Assembly (NCBI RefSeq): GCF_004664715.2
Contig: NC_051079.1
Span: forward strand, 59,326,660 to 59,390,659
DNA: 64,000 nt
Direction: 5' to 3'
DNA from: Peromyscus leucopus
Taxonomy: Eukaryota; Chordata; Mammalia; Rodentia; Cricetidae
How positions within the stretch are numbered: position 1 is the first letter of the stretch; each line of letters opens with the position of its first letter. Made by a program: the position numbers and the translations under genes. The notes under the pieces were generated by a model. The model worked only from the letters and a program-made list of their open reading frames with translations, had not been told where the DNA came from and did no database searches. Below are positions 38,620-56,272 of the stretch, piece after piece.

Positions 38620-38830
38620 TATCTATTATACTTATGTATGTACACATAAGCTTATATCTGTGTGTTGTGCAATTCATGTCAATGATGGCCTGTATATATG
38701 ATGATGGGCCCAAAATTATGATGAAACTTAAAAATCGCTATCACTTAGTGACATCACAGCTGCAAGGACACTTTAGTCATGTGTTTGTGGTGCTGCGGGT
38801 TTAAACCTACCCCACTGTTAACCATATCAA
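38620..38830. mobile_element. Possible DNA-transposon relic (MER2/Tigger-like)
   Basis: Contains 'cgctatcacttagtgacatc' and 'tgctgcgggtttaaacctac', recalling non-autonomous pogo-type (MER2-like) elements shared among mammals. Ends could not be placed. Confidence 0.35.
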
Positions 38831-40059
38831 AGTATATTAAAATTTAATACATTTTTAACACATGATGATGGTAATAATGGATTGCTTACTTGTTTAAGAA
38901 CTTAGTGTATTTCTTATGGTTATGTTAGAGTTCGTTCTTTCTAGTAGAGAAAATCTGTAGCTATAGTACCCCACATAAGCATCAGCCCCATATATCCCCT
39001 GACTCCTCCACAAAGCCACAGTCAAGTGACTGAGCCTTCACTAAATTCAAGTAAGTATTCTATGAGCTCCACACACAACAAAACCTTGGGGACACAGATC
39101 TCACCCTTGAGTGACCCTATCGCTGTGTATTAAATGAGTCTGTAAAGGCAGAGCTGCTCAGGTGGATAGGAAATACCATGATTAACACACCCAAATGGGG
39201 CAACCTCCAGGTTGTCCTCACTGATCAAGGAGGACAGACTCTAGAAGGGCAAATCCTCAGTTTCAGACTCCTAACTTAGTTTCTTCTTTCCCCAGGAGCG
39301 GTCAAAACACAAGCAGTATAGCAAGTGGAGTAGGCTACTCACACAGAAGATGACGTGGAAAAATTTTAGGTTTAGCTTTATGCTTCCAAATGGCTAAAAA
39401 AAAGTTTGACTTAACGAGTTATAAATGCCCTGGGAAAACACCTATGATCCCCAGTTAGCATTTTCCCAGAGACTTGTTAAAGGAAATAAACAAGTGGTAT
39501 ACATTGTTATGCTTTTCATATTTTACTATTTTTTTTATTGATGCAGATTGCTTTAAAGGGAATTACAGAATTCTTACCAGAAAAGTTGAAAATTTTTCAT
39601 TTACTTATCAGTGTCAGGCCTGTGGTTCTTAGTGAGGAGCCCTTCCTAAGTGACCTCTCCATTCATGTCCTTCTGTGCGGTCATGAACTGTGAACAGGTC
39701 ATTTTAAAATTCCTACTTTATTGATGAGAGATTAAATACCTCATACAGTATGCATATCTGCATTGATTCAGATGCTAAATTTAGATTCCAGATCAATGTT
39801 GAACTGAAACAGGAGCAAATCTCCTGTATGTTTGTTGAGGCTTGTCTCACAGTAAACACAGAGTTATGTATGAGGGTCAAGAGGGACAGCTGGGGAGAAG
39901 GACAAAAATATATTCTAAATTATAATTAGATTATAACTCAAGACATAGAAAAAGGACATTGAATACATGATTGGAAAAAAACAAAATTATTTATTTCTTT
40001 AAGAAATGGTTATAAGGTTTATAAAAGTAAGAACCATGATACTAGGATACTAGGGATTT
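38831..40059. other. Intronic sequence, nothing recognised
   Basis: No repeat family or gene recognised. Confidence 0.5.
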
Positions 40060-40079
40060 TATATATATATATATATATT
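40060..40079. repeat. (AT)n microsatellite, short
   Basis: About ten AT units just upstream of an LTR. Confidence 0.9.
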
Positions 40080-40104
40080 CTGTCCACTTTTATAGAATGT
40101 AATC

Positions 40105-40545
40105 TTAAGATGTGTTACATTTGTTTATGCTGTGGAACATTTGTTTAGTGATGCAAAGATGTGTTGCATTCTTTTATGTTGCATTTGTTTAACTACATGA
40201 AGCTGCATTACTGTGCCTGCCTAAAACACCTGATGATCTAATAAAGAACTGAATGGCCAATAGTGAGGTAGGAGAAAGAAAAGGTAGGGCTGGCAAGCAG
40301 AGAGAATAAATAGAAGGAAGAAGAAGGAGCAAGAGAACAAGGAGAGGAGCACTCCAGGGGCCAGCCACCCAGCCACAAAGCTAGCCATGGAGTAAGAATG
40401 AATGTAAGATATACAAAAGTAAGAGAAAGGTAAAAGCCCAGAGGCAAAAAGTAGATAGGATAATTTAAGAAAAGCTGGCTAGCAACAAGCCAAGCTAAGG
40501 CCAGGCATTCATAATAAAGAATCAGCCTCCACATGTGAAAGCAAA
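40105..40545 (+). mobile_element. Solo ERV LTR-like element, third type
   Basis: 'gatgtgttacatttgtttat', a near-repeat 'aaagatgtgttgcattcttt', 'aaaacacctgatgatctaat aaagaac' and 'gccaatagtgaggtaggaga' match a rodent ERV LTR that I remember from mouse and hamster. The 3' end appears cut off after 'aataaagaatcagcctccac'. No internal ERV sequence. Confidence 0.7.
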
Positions 40546-42434
40546 TAAATCCTTCTTTAACTTGTTAATATCAGTCACAATGAGGAAAAAAAAAAACAAA
40601 TATACACAGACAATATCAATTATTTAAATCTTCACACATTCCAAGTTTACAAAGAATACTAAAATGCCTTACAAACATTGGACAAATCAACTTAGTATGT
40701 TTTAATTGCATTGCAAGTACATTAAACCTGGGTTTCAAAACTTTTGTGGCTTTCTCACAACCAAGTGCCATGTTAATGTCAAAAAATGTTCACAGATATC
40801 TTACTGATGTTTATCTGTACATTCAGAAACACAACCTCAAGCGGTTATTATTAAAATATATCTGCAAATTTATTAATGCTATTTATTTGAACAAAAGTTA
40901 TCTTGATTTTGTGTAATAAACTTTTAATTTTCATTTTATCAGAATGCAATATAAATGCTACTCTTTACATTATAGTTGATGTTTATTGACTCAAATTACT
41001 GAAACGGGCAGCAACATTCCCTTTAATCTAGTTGTTTGGAAAAATTAAAAAGTCATGAGTTCAGAAAGGTTCACATTCAAAGCTAGTGAATGCTCAAGAA
41101 AGATCACAGTTGTAAGCAAAACAAGAGTCTGATAAAATGCAAGATTAAAGATTTATAAGTACAAGTTTATATTTCTTGTGGGACTTGAATCTTATGAAAA
41201 ATACAACTATGCTTAAATTTTTAAAAGTTAGGAAAATACATTTGAATAAAATCGATAATAAGGATCCTTTCTCTTCACTGCATACATTCCTAAAAGTCAA
41301 TAAATTCTGTTTTCAAATAAACAGTCTACTAGAGTGACACTAATTTTATATTAGGACAGTCTGACACTATATAAAACACTTTATAATATGAACATTCATT
41401 TTCAGAGCTAAGATTAGTCACAACAGACTCCAACCAACTTCTTTAGTAAATCAAGTTTTTGGTAGTAGTTATCAGTCAGAAATTTCTATGGGAGATGATT
41501 AAAATGTATACCTGATTACCATGGTGATTTCTAGGAAAAAAAATAAATGAAATGAAAATACAAATCTTAAGATAAAAACATAGATCATCTATTTGTTAAG
41601 AAAGCAGATTTTTGGACAGAGAATTATTTATAATAAAATATAAATTTAGTGCTAAGAAGCCACTGACTATAAATAAAGCAAGCTCATCCATTGATATGTA
41701 TCCATATACACAGCATAAGTATACCCTTCCTATTTGAAAGGAGTTCCTGTTAAACAAAGACATGTGCTTAAATACATACTTGAATGCCAAAAAAAATGTT
41801 TGCAACTTTACAAAACTGGAAATGCGAATGTCTAGTAAAAAGAAATTAAAACAAGTTTTTAAATTAAATTTAAAAGAAAATGTAATGCCACAGAGATGTA
41901 AATTTTGAAAAGGAGATTTCATGATAATAATTGTGAGATAAGGAAATGAGAGATTCACTCTATTGGTAGGGTAAATTCTTATATGGTTGATGAGAGTTCA
42001 AACAGGTCTACATTCCCTTGAAAATGAATAAATAAATATTTAGTGATTGGGTATGTAGGGTTTGTATGTGGTGTGTGTGTGTGTTTCTTTTCAAATATAA
42101 TTTAACAACACAAAAAGTTCAAACTACTTAAAAGAAAATACAGAAGAATATTCAAAAATACACAGAGGCTCAGAGAGTATGCTATAACTCATCTCTAAGT
42201 GAAAACACAAATCCTACAATATAACATTCACCTCCCTTAGGTGACACAAATGTGGACCTTGCTCTAATTCAAATTCTAGTTTGGAAAAACTAAGACTAAG
42301 GCATCTCAAACAACATCATCATTCTTTTAAATGGCCAATGCTGAGAGTGTTGATTGTAACTCAGTGAGAGAATCAAGACTGCTTGACCACTGGCAGCCTG
42401 GCCTAGGCAGGATGTCATTTAAGGACTGATCTTA
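40546..42434. other. Intronic sequence, nothing recognised
   Basis: Very AT-rich; no gene or repeat family recognised. The 120-residue minus-strand frame at 41596-41958 is Phe/Leu-rich with no domain. Confidence 0.5.
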
Positions 42435-42555
42435 TTTGGGCCTGGAAAGATGGCTTAGTGGTTAAGAGTACTGGCTGCACTTCTAAAGGACTGGAGTTCA
42501 ATTCCCAGCATGAACATGACATCTCACACCTTTGTGTAACTCAAAAAAAAAAAAA
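42435..42555 (+). mobile_element. B2 SINE, 3'-truncated
   Basis: 'gggcctggaaagatggctta gtggttaagagtactggctg' is the tRNA-like head of B2 with the A-box region, followed by 'ctggagttcaattcccagca' with the B box. It ends in a 13-A run, lacking most of the B2 3' body. Confidence 0.85.
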
Positions 42556-47582
<5,027 letters not shown>

Positions 47583-47734
47583 TTAAGCTCCAGACTTTGT
47601 CTTCATTGTAAAAAGAGTCAATCTTATCAGTAACTAGTCTAAATGTTATCATCAAAAACTGTTAATGGTTCACTTGATCTGCAACTAACCTTGATTCTAC
47701 TTTCTTCTGCTTTTTAAAAATCATTTTTATGGGC

Positions 47735-47875
47735 TGGGAAGTAGTGGTGCACACCTTTAATCTCTGTGAGCTCAAGACCAGCTTAGACTACAGAGCAAGA
47801 TCCAAGACAGGCACCAAAACTACATAGAGAAACCCTGTCCAAAAAAACCAACCAACCAAACAAACAAACCAACCA
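47735..47875 (+). mobile_element. B1 SINE with internal deletion
   Basis: 'gggctgggaagtagtggtgc acacctttaatc', then directly 'tctgtgagctcaagaccagc' and 'atagagaaaccctgtccaaa', ending in a CCAA/CAAA tail. The B1 middle between 'ttaatc' and 'tctgtgag' is missing. Confidence 0.85.
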
Positions 47876-50084
47876 CTTTTATATATAGATATGTAAGATA
47901 AATAAACATATTAGAATGGTTTTAGATAGATTATGAAGAGTGTATTAGAAAATACAAGTTTCAGGAATTATTTGCTGTTTCCAAGCAGAAGTTATGTATG
48001 CTTGCTTAAGTTTTCTTACTTGATTTCTAAAAACAAATCAGGCTATGGTTTAGTTTTGTTTTCATTATAAGATTTTAAAATATTTCCAAAGATTGAGATT
48101 GTTCCCATTGCTAAGACTTCGGCGAATGAAGAACTCAACTTCCCTCCACTTCATCACTCACACTATTTCTTCTGTATATGTATTATCCATGTTTACTAGC
48201 ATGGATGTGCAATCTAGTGACTCATGAGCTTCATTCTTATCCTCACTTGACTAACAACCTATTGAATTTTCATCACATGGAGTAAGCAGAAATTCAGAGC
48301 CTAAGCATAGGTTCAACACTCAGAAAATCTTCTTCAGAATAAAAAACACCCTTCTTTTCATTATGTGAGTTCCAGGCATAATGCCTAGAGACTTATCAAT
48401 CAATAAAATGGCCTTATCCTCTGGTCTAACCTGTTCATCAATGTCCATCAGAGTTGATTTATTAAAGATATATTACTAACTTTCCTCATTCCTATTAAAA
48501 TCCACACCCCTCTAGGAAAGTTTAATCAAAAGTATAACCTAAAGGAATATGTAGAATTAATTTGTTAGTAGCACTGTACACTCAAAAGTAAAACCCGAGT
48601 GCAAAGAGTTGATGAAATCCTACATCTAGGAGAGAGGTGAATGCAGTCACTAAATGAGATTAGATACAACAATGCCATAATGCAGACTGCTGCTGATCTC
48701 ATGGGAAATTTTGGGAGAAGGACTTGGAATGTATTTAAACACAGCTATTGTCCTTAGCCAGGTTCAACCTCTCATTCTTTAAGTGTGGAGTCATAGAAGA
48801 AGAACAAATTACGAGGCTAATAATTAATTTTCGTCTTAAATACTCTGTGTATAGAAATTTATACTTTCTCAGTCTTTCCACATCTGTCACTGGTAATTTC
48901 AATAACAGAATTAAACCATCTTAAATATGAAAATATTTAATGCATTTTCCAAATGTGTTAATTGTTATTAAACCAATGTTGCTGAAAAATGTCTCAAAAC
49001 TTTTGGAAATCATGAAATGGCATATTTTATCTCCATTCTCAAAAGTGACTTTTCGAGTAAACAAATGTGGTTCATAAGATAACACTGCCTAAGGAAAATA
49101 TTTTCTGAAATGGACAAATCCCCATGATGTGCATTTGTATGTATCTGTCCTTACAAAGGCAGACAATTCATTCAGAGACATCCCCTTACCACATGCTTCC
49201 AGGAATACCATTTCTATACATGCTGCACAAGGCTTCTATGTCTCACCTGGATGAGATCTGCTTAATTTCATTTTCTACCAAAAGGAAATTTTACCTGGAA
49301 TATTATACAGGTAAATTATTTACTAATCAAGGAATAAATACTGCAACTCAAATAATTATATTTTATTTTATTAGAAAACACAACCACCACATAAAATAAT
49401 TCATATTTGAATACTTTAAAATTATTCAATGTATCAAAACTTGAACATATAAAACAGGGGTAGTTCCTTAATATCAGGTCCTCATCTTCTGCCACCATTT
49501 CCCCTATCATGAACATGTTACATTAGTGTAGCTCAGTTGTTACCAAGGTTAACACCATTATTAAATTATCTCCATAGTTTAAATTAGGCCTAATTATTTT
49601 ACGTAGGCTTGTATAAATGCAAGTCATATATCCATCATTAGAGTATGCTGTGGCTTTACTTACTCATCTTTCATCTATTAGCCCTACTTTAAAACTTAGG
49701 AGATAACTAACCATTTCACTACTTACATGGCTGAACATTTTTGAGAACTGAAACTATTTGCATTTTCTCTGTGTTAAGGTTTTCCCTGAGTACCGTGACA
49801 GATTATAGGTTAATTAAGTAGTATTATTCATATAATTATTAATCATATTATGCTACCTTTTAAAACTGCACTTTTTAAACTCAGCATTATATCCTTAACA
49901 TTTCTTCATGTTGTGGCAGATAAATTGGTCCTTATTGTTGGACAGTATGTAATTGCATCAGTATGCCCAGTTTGTGCTTGCTTTCAGCTTATAGTTCACC
50001 AATTGAAGGATAATTTAGTTATTCTCAGTGTTTGACATTTGTGAACAAGTCTTCTATCAGTATATGTAGATTTTAAGTATATTA
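47876..50084. other. Intronic sequence, nothing recognised
   Basis: AT-rich; no repeat or coding signal recognised. Confidence 0.5.
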
Positions 50085-50745
50085 ATTAGATTTGTTATTT
50101 GACAATTTCACACATGTGCACAATGCATACTAATCACTCTCATGCCCACTCCTTCCCCCTTAGTATCCTTGTCTATCCCCTCCATGTCCTTAAAGATCAA
50201 CTTCTTGTGTTTGTTTTGTGGCCCACTGAGTTTAACTAGGCCTACCCAAGTTGGTTTGGAGCTATCCATTGGAGTCTGATCAGCTCAGCATTAGGTACAC
50301 AGCTAAAGACATTGAAATCCCTCTCCCAGAAACCATCAACAGCCAATAGTTCAGTAGAAGGGCCATGGCCATGAGCCGCCCCTTTATGTTACTGGGTATT
50401 GGCAGTGCCTGTCTGGTATCTGATCAAGGAATATAATTGTAGTTATGAGCTCATAATAACAATGGTTACACCAAGCCTAGATGACAGCATTTCAATGTGC
50501 TTTACCCAATCACCTGGCTCTCAAATGCTTCCTGTCCCTCTTCTACAATATTCTCTGAGTCTTAAAGGTATAAATGTCTTGTTTACAGATGAGTCCAATG
50601 CCTCAGAGCAGAATCCCCAAATTGTGTGATAAAACTATGTTTAGCTTTGGAGAAAACGTCCAGATTTCTTCTAAAGTGACTGAATAGTTCTCAACTCTCA
50701 CCAAGACAAACGTGTTCCTGTCAGGTACTGGGGAATTTCTACTCT
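50085..50745 (-). mobile_element. Old L1, 3' UTR and ORF2 end (downstream part)
   Basis: On the plus strand 'gacaatttcacacatgtgca caatgc', a C-rich block, and 'tttggagctatccattggag' mark an old Lx-like 3' UTR read backwards. 'ctaaagtgactgaatagttc' and 'caccaagacaaacgtgttcc' mark the end of ORF2. It appears to continue at 51108. Confidence 0.65.
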
Positions 50746-51107
50746 GTCATCATGGAGGGTGTGTGTAGTGGATAGCTGTTCCAGCTTTGACCTTGAAGCA
50801 CTGCCCCTAGTGAGGCAGCATGTAATGGCTATACCTGACTATGATCTGCCTCTGGGGTGTGGCCTCTTTGGACCCTTAAGACCTGAGATGCATAAGTGCT
50901 CACTTTCTTGGCTACCTTGTGACCCTGGATGCTGGCTTGCAGACCAAGTCAGAGTTCTCCAGAGAACTGCATTGGACTGCACCTCACCTCTCCTGGATCC
51001 TGTAACCGATCCCTTTGCTGGTTGTAAGTCGTCCCAAAATAAACCTCTTTTGACTATTAGATAAACTATGTGGAATTGCCTCGTTAATTGCCACTTTAGG
51101 TGTGTAG
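50746..51107 (+). mobile_element. LTR-like insertion inside the old L1
   Basis: Moderately GC-rich block from about 'tgtgtagtggatagctgttc' through 'ggtgtggcctctttggaccc' to 'cccaaaataaacctcttttg', an AATAAA signal of the kind found in an LTR R region. It is more GC-rich than its surroundings. Exact ends and family are uncertain. Confidence 0.5.
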
Positions 51108-51735
51108 TGGCTTAACAGTTTTTTTCAAAAAGCAGTTCTTTAGTAGAGATGCACAGGACCATTCATATGCTTTGTTCTCACTGTATGTTTTCTTTGGTGA
51201 ACTCTTTGTTAAAAATCTTTTGGCTGCTTTTAATTGGCTTGGTGGTAGTGTTTGACCATTGCTTTGAAAAAGTTCATTATATATTTTGGAGATAGGTCCT
51301 GTTATCAAATGTGAGTTATGAAAATATGCTCCTAAGACATGGCCTTTTTGTTTGTTCTCTTAGCATGCCTTTTTTTGAGTAGGAGTTATAAATTTTAAGA
51401 TACCTATCACATTTTTCCATTCATTTCTTTAAATGAGTGATATCTGAAAATCCATGATCATATCCAAGCCCACTTGAACTTCCTTTAGTATCTTCTAAAA
51501 ATGTTAGTGTTGTGTATTTTGCATTTAGGATAATGATCCATTTGGAGCTCATTTTGTGGAAAGTGTTCTAATTGTCCCAACTTCCCTTCCTGAAAAGACT
51601 TTCCTGATATTTTTATTTGTTCCATTGTCAAGGATCTGCTCTGTTTGTGGGATCTATCTGTGCAAGCTCCTTTCTGTTCTTCAGTGCATCTTCCACCCAT
51701 ATTCTGTCAGTTCCTACTGCCTATCCACTGAAGAG
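51108..51735 (-). mobile_element. Old L1 ORF2 fragment (upstream part)
   Basis: 'tatattttggagataggtcc tgttatcaaatg' and 'atgatccatttggagctcat' follow the minus strand of L1 ORF2 in the same orientation as 50085-50745 and further 5' in the element, so the two are probably one L1 split by the LTR-like block. Confidence 0.6.
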
Positions 51736-54682
51736 GTCCAAAGGACCTGACATCAGATTGTCTCCATCTTCTGCCTTCTTACTTCTTTCTACTTGTGCTT
51801 ACAATGTAACCTCTTACCATAGAAATTTCAGTTTGTTAACTTCCAGAAAACCACTTTCTGGGATTTGGGCCCTTGTTTTAATGTATCTGTAGTTTGACAT
51901 CATGGGGTTCATACAGTCACCAAAGAATTCTCTAACCCTCCTACAACATGCAGTATATTGTTTACCCCATCCTGTCCTTACCTATTTGGGTATTATCTAA
52001 CCCCTTGTGCTTCACAAGTATTGAGATTTGTAACTCTTGCCATATTTATAAAACACTACTAGCATTTACTATAAAAATACAGTTTCAATTCTCAAAATAT
52101 ATCTCTCCATATTTCATCTAATGAATTCAAATATTAAGGGCATTCCTCCAAATTCTGATGGACATTTTCTCTAACAGTAAGTACTTGGTATGTTCTACAA
52201 TTCCTCAGGTTGAATGTCAGCACAAAATACTTGAAGTTCCTCCCTCTGCAAACTGAGTGGCTCTTTCTCTGTTCTGCTTTCTGATGTGACCCTGTGTTTT
52301 GCTTTGATCAGATGGTTGTGGAGCAGTTGCTTTGTGTGAGTTCGAGGACAGAGAACTCAAAAGAGTGACAAAATCCATGGATGGTAGTGGAGGCCCAGGT
52401 GACAGTCCCCAACCTAACTGCCAGAAGATTGTGAAGAAGATAATCTTAAATGAACACTCCCTGCAAACAGAAATTGCTGTGAGGTGTTACTAAACCAGAA
52501 GAGGCAATAAATCTTCCCCTGTCTCAAGGACTACATTTTGTTAGCTAGTCTGCAGTAGAATAGCAACCAGAACACACACATAACAATGAAAGCAAGACCA
52601 CCCATCTGCACAATTTAGAATACCCACTTGCCATTGTGGTTATTATCTTTGTTTGATTTCAGGTCTTCATAATGTTAGGATCACCTGGCTGTCCATGGAG
52701 AAAATACTCAAATTCATTATTCCTCCCCTTTATTATATAACCTTTAATGTGAAAATTTTAAAGAGGCATTGGAAAATAACATATCACCATTTTAAAATTA
52801 GTAGAAGAAAGACGATTGTCAAGGTTAACTGTGTGTGATAGAACTGCAGGTGGTTTTGATTTTCACCTTTAAGTTTCTCTGTATTTTCTAAAGGTTTTTC
52901 AAAATGGCATGTAGTATTTTTAAATTGAAGAGTTATTTTAAACTCCACTGTGGCAAGGTGTATAGAACTTTTACAAAGAGAAGAAAAAAATCATAAAAGT
53001 TAATGACTAAAACTCCAGGCAAATATTTAAAAGCAAATGAAATTTCTCCCTCTAAGCTCCTTAGTAGTTTAATGAAAAACTAGAAATTGTAGATTATAAC
53101 TCTTGTGGTCTAAATTGACTTTAATTAAAAACAGGATGGAATTAGTAATTAATGATGCATGTCATTTGTGTTCTAGCTGTATGAGCAGTAGCTATTCAAG
53201 TCCCTGTGGGGTTATAGAGGTAACAGAACATGTGAAATGTTTTCAAGTGAATTAATGACACACCTCCATTACAACAAAGGGGGGCGGGGTCATGTGGCTG
53301 TAAGTTTTCAACATGACATCTTATAAATTGGGTGAGAGATCATATGGTTGTTATTATTAAGCTGTACATATACCTCAGATAGTTTTAATATTTTAAAATA
53401 ATATTTGGAGAGAGTGTAAGTGTGGTTACTAGATAACAAATTTGGCAATTTTTTGGCGTTAAAACTAATAAAAATTTTCTGGTGACAAAGTTTATATCAA
53501 TAATTACAAAGAAACCTTTGTAATATAAAACTCATGAATAAATATGTACAAAATTACATGACTTGAGATTCTAAATTGATTATAATGATCATAATCTGCT
53601 TGAATTAAAACACATAGGTTTTTCTGTTGAAAGAAAAATGTTGGCATTTTTTTTGTTTTTGTTTTTGCTTTTTTTGTTTTTGTGTTTTCTTTTTTCTTTT
53701 TTTTACCTGCTCTATCTGCCATCAGAATGGCAGAAAAGTGAAGCATCCTTAGAATCCAAGAGAGTAGTATGTAAAGAAAGTAGTTATTATAGGGTGATAC
53801 ATTTACATAGTTCTCCCTGGACTACAGAGATGCCTTGGAGCACTGAATGACCTCATAGCAATTTACTTCCTTTGACTGTTTGTCCCACATTCTCTACCCT
53901 TTTCACTTCTTTTTAAAATGGAAATTTTGGCCTACTTTAGCTTTATCAGTTCTCTGAGTTGGAGTGGACTATTCTAAAATCATTAAAAAGAGAATTACCT
54001 GATAATGCCAACTGAGGATCTGAAACTGCTGGCTATTACTGAAAACTCCAAAGAATTCTCCTCAGGTAGCTGAACTTTACAAAATTGGCACTTCAATAAT
54101 AACATGATTTTCAAACAAAAACAGTAGTGAGAATAGTGGTAGTTTTTTATATTTGTATAAATTTCTTGAATGAGTAGTTTGATTAAAAATAACTTGGTTG
54201 TTAAGATGATTTTTTGATTCATACATTTCTCATAGGTATTTTTGCATTGCATGTAAATAGTCCAATTTCAAATAGATATGTAGCTATCAAAGCACATTTT
54301 GATAAACTTTTCAGATAATTGTAGAACTATCCATTAACACTGTACCAATTCCTAGCAACCAATACCTGGACAGTTGTGATGTGGAATCTAACATAGTATC
54401 AATAACCATTCTGTACTATCTTATATTAAAAAAAATCCACTGGCTCATCTTGAACTTGAATGGATCATTCATTGATGTATGATTTTAGTCACTTCAGTTG
54501 ATGGTAATCTGGCATAGTACACTATTAAGACAGGACTTCCTATTGCTGAAATGTATCATTACAGAAAAAAAAAAAAGTTCGTTACTATTGCTAACAAACC
54601 CAATAAAAATTACTTTTAATGTTGGAAAGCTGTCAAACTACCAGTAAAATATACAAGTTTTTCAAATTTCTAATTTTATCTT
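51736..54682. other. Intronic sequence, a possible unnamed repeat
   Basis: Mostly AT-rich. 52200-52580 is more GC-rich and has 'gaagaggcaataaatcttcc', which might be an LTR of a family I cannot name. 53648-53705 is a T-rich low-complexity tract. No coding signal. Confidence 0.45.
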
Positions 54683-54834
54683 AGAAGCTTGAATTTCGCG
54701 GCGTGTGGCACGTTTATCATCGGAGCAGAGCAGGCGATCGTGTGAGTTCGAGAGTGCTACAATGAGCTCAGGAAAGCGCAAAAACAAGAAATTCAAAAAA
54801 AAAAAAAAAAAAAAAAAAAAGAAGCTTGAATTTC
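54683..54834 (+). mobile_element. Young retro-insertion with perfect TSDs; compact B1-related body
   Basis: The 15-base duplication agaagcttgaatttc lies at 54683-54697 and 54820-54834. Between them is a CpG-rich body (54698-54794) and a run of 26 A. The body begins 'gcggcgtgtggcacgtttat', keeps 'caggcgatcgtgtgagttcg' with a B-box-like gagttcgag, and then 'gtgctacaatgagctcagga'. It can be aligned in order to a B1 consensus if many small pieces are dropped (several GG or CC reduced to one base, plus longer gaps). The left edge TT|AGAA fits L1 endonuclease cutting. It is either a strongly deleted B1, another B1-related RNA, or a sequence error zone. Confidence 0.7.
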
Positions 54835-55499
54835 ATTCTTGGTAGAAAATATTTTTATTCAAGTGGCTCATTCAAATCTTTCACTTTTGATAAGATGCAT
54901 GGCAAGTATCCATGTCTGAAGAGATGTCATCCTCCTTTGATTGTCCTTTTGAATCAAGCTACTGTTCCATAAGGGGAGCCAACAAAAGGGTGGCTCATTC
55001 TGTTTGGGATTCAAGTTGTCACAGAAGTGTATACTGTCAAAGTGCACTGGCAGCACTGTGACATCCTTCATGTGCAATTTCCATTTTTGACCAGCAGAAG
55101 ATAAAACTAAACTAAAATATAGGATATCAAGGATAATGATACAAGGCTTAATATTTATTACTGATTGTCAAGAGCGTTCTTAGGCAACATACTACTTCAA
55201 CAGAGAGTGTAGCACTAGTGTTCAGACCTCACAGATTCCCTCAAAGAACCTAAAAATCCATGAACCATTCTTTGAGAACCTGCAGAGACAGATCAGAAGA
55301 ACAATCATCATGAAAGAACCAAGACTGTGTTTCCTACCAACACAAGAATAGCTTTGCATCTATCAAGCAGAAACTGATGCTATGACTCTTGCCTCCCTTT
55401 TCCTCTACTTCCTTTCCCCCATCCCTTTTTTTCCTAGTGTTCCTCCTCCTTCTTTTACTTATCATTATATCTTTACTTTCATCATATAAAACAGTGAAA
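54835..55499. other. Intronic sequence, nothing recognised
   Basis: A 69-residue minus-strand frame (54868-55077) has a fairly balanced composition but no start context, splice sites or family I know. No annotation is justified. Confidence 0.5.
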
Positions 55500-55718
55500 C
55501 CTTAAAAATATCGAACAAGGAGGTGTGCCTGGTCTTACTACAGCTTGATATACCATGACTGGCTGACATCCATGGGATGCCTGCCTGTATCTGAAGAGAA
55601 ACAGTGGAGGAGGAGTGAGTAGAGTGGGAGATGGGAGGGAAATGGGGGAGCTGGGAAGAGGGAGGGAGGGGAAGCTTTTACAAAAAGCCAAAAAAAAAAA
55701 AAAAAAAAAAAAAAAAGC
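55500..55718 (+). mobile_element. 5'-truncated L1 3' UTR with poly(A)
   Basis: 'gaggtgtgcctggtcttact acagcttgatat', 'gacatccatgggatgcctgc' and a G-rich stretch ('gggagggaggggaagctttt') are a rodent L1 3' UTR, ending in about 29 A. No clear duplication was found, so the left edge is approximate. Confidence 0.75.
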
Positions 55719-56051
55719 CTAATCATTCCATTCAGGAAGAGTCTATTTAGAGTGTTAGTCTTTGATCCTCTAGAACCATATACTATGGCCCAGTGCCTAT
55801 GATTAATATACTCGAAATTAAACCCAACAACTATCAACAGAGCCACTGATACAAAGAGGTAAACAAGAGATTTCCTAGTCCAGTTGGAGAATAGGGTGTT
55901 TTGAGTGGCATTTTCTGAAATGAAGGGTACCGTTGGGTATTACAATGATTAAATTGAGGATGAGTCTCAGTAGGAACAAGATTTCACTCTTCATTCACTC
56001 AGTATAGATTTTTCCCAATACATCAAGTCTTTGCTATTTAAGACCCTTGCA

Positions 56052-56272
56052 GCTGAGCCGGTCTGTGGTGGCACACAGCTTTAATCCCAATACTATGGGA
56101 GGCAGAAGCAGGCAGATCTGTGAGAGTTCAAGGTCAGCCTGGTCTACAGAGTGAGTTCCAGAACAGCCAGAGCTACACAGGGAAACTGTGTCTTGAAAAA
56201 ACAAAACAAACAAACAAACAAACAAACCAAAAATAAATAAATAATAAATAAAATAAAATAAAAACAAAAAAG
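56052..56272 (+). mobile_element. B1 SINE, full length, with long A-rich tail
   Basis: 'ccggtctgtggtggcacaca', 'aatcccaatactatgggagg', 'tgagagttcaaggtcagcct' and 'gaacagccagagctacacag' run in B1 order. The tail is (CAAA)n then (TAAA)-rich to about 56272. Few CpGs remain, so it is not recent. Confidence 0.92.

Noticed and set aside
42435..42500. A tRNA gene
   Set aside because: The tRNA-like A and B boxes belong to the head of a B2 SINE, which does not fold as a functional tRNA.
54762..54845. Short Lys-rich open frame starting inside the small retro-insertion
   Set aside because: It is produced by the A tail and runs into the target-site duplication; nothing supports translation.
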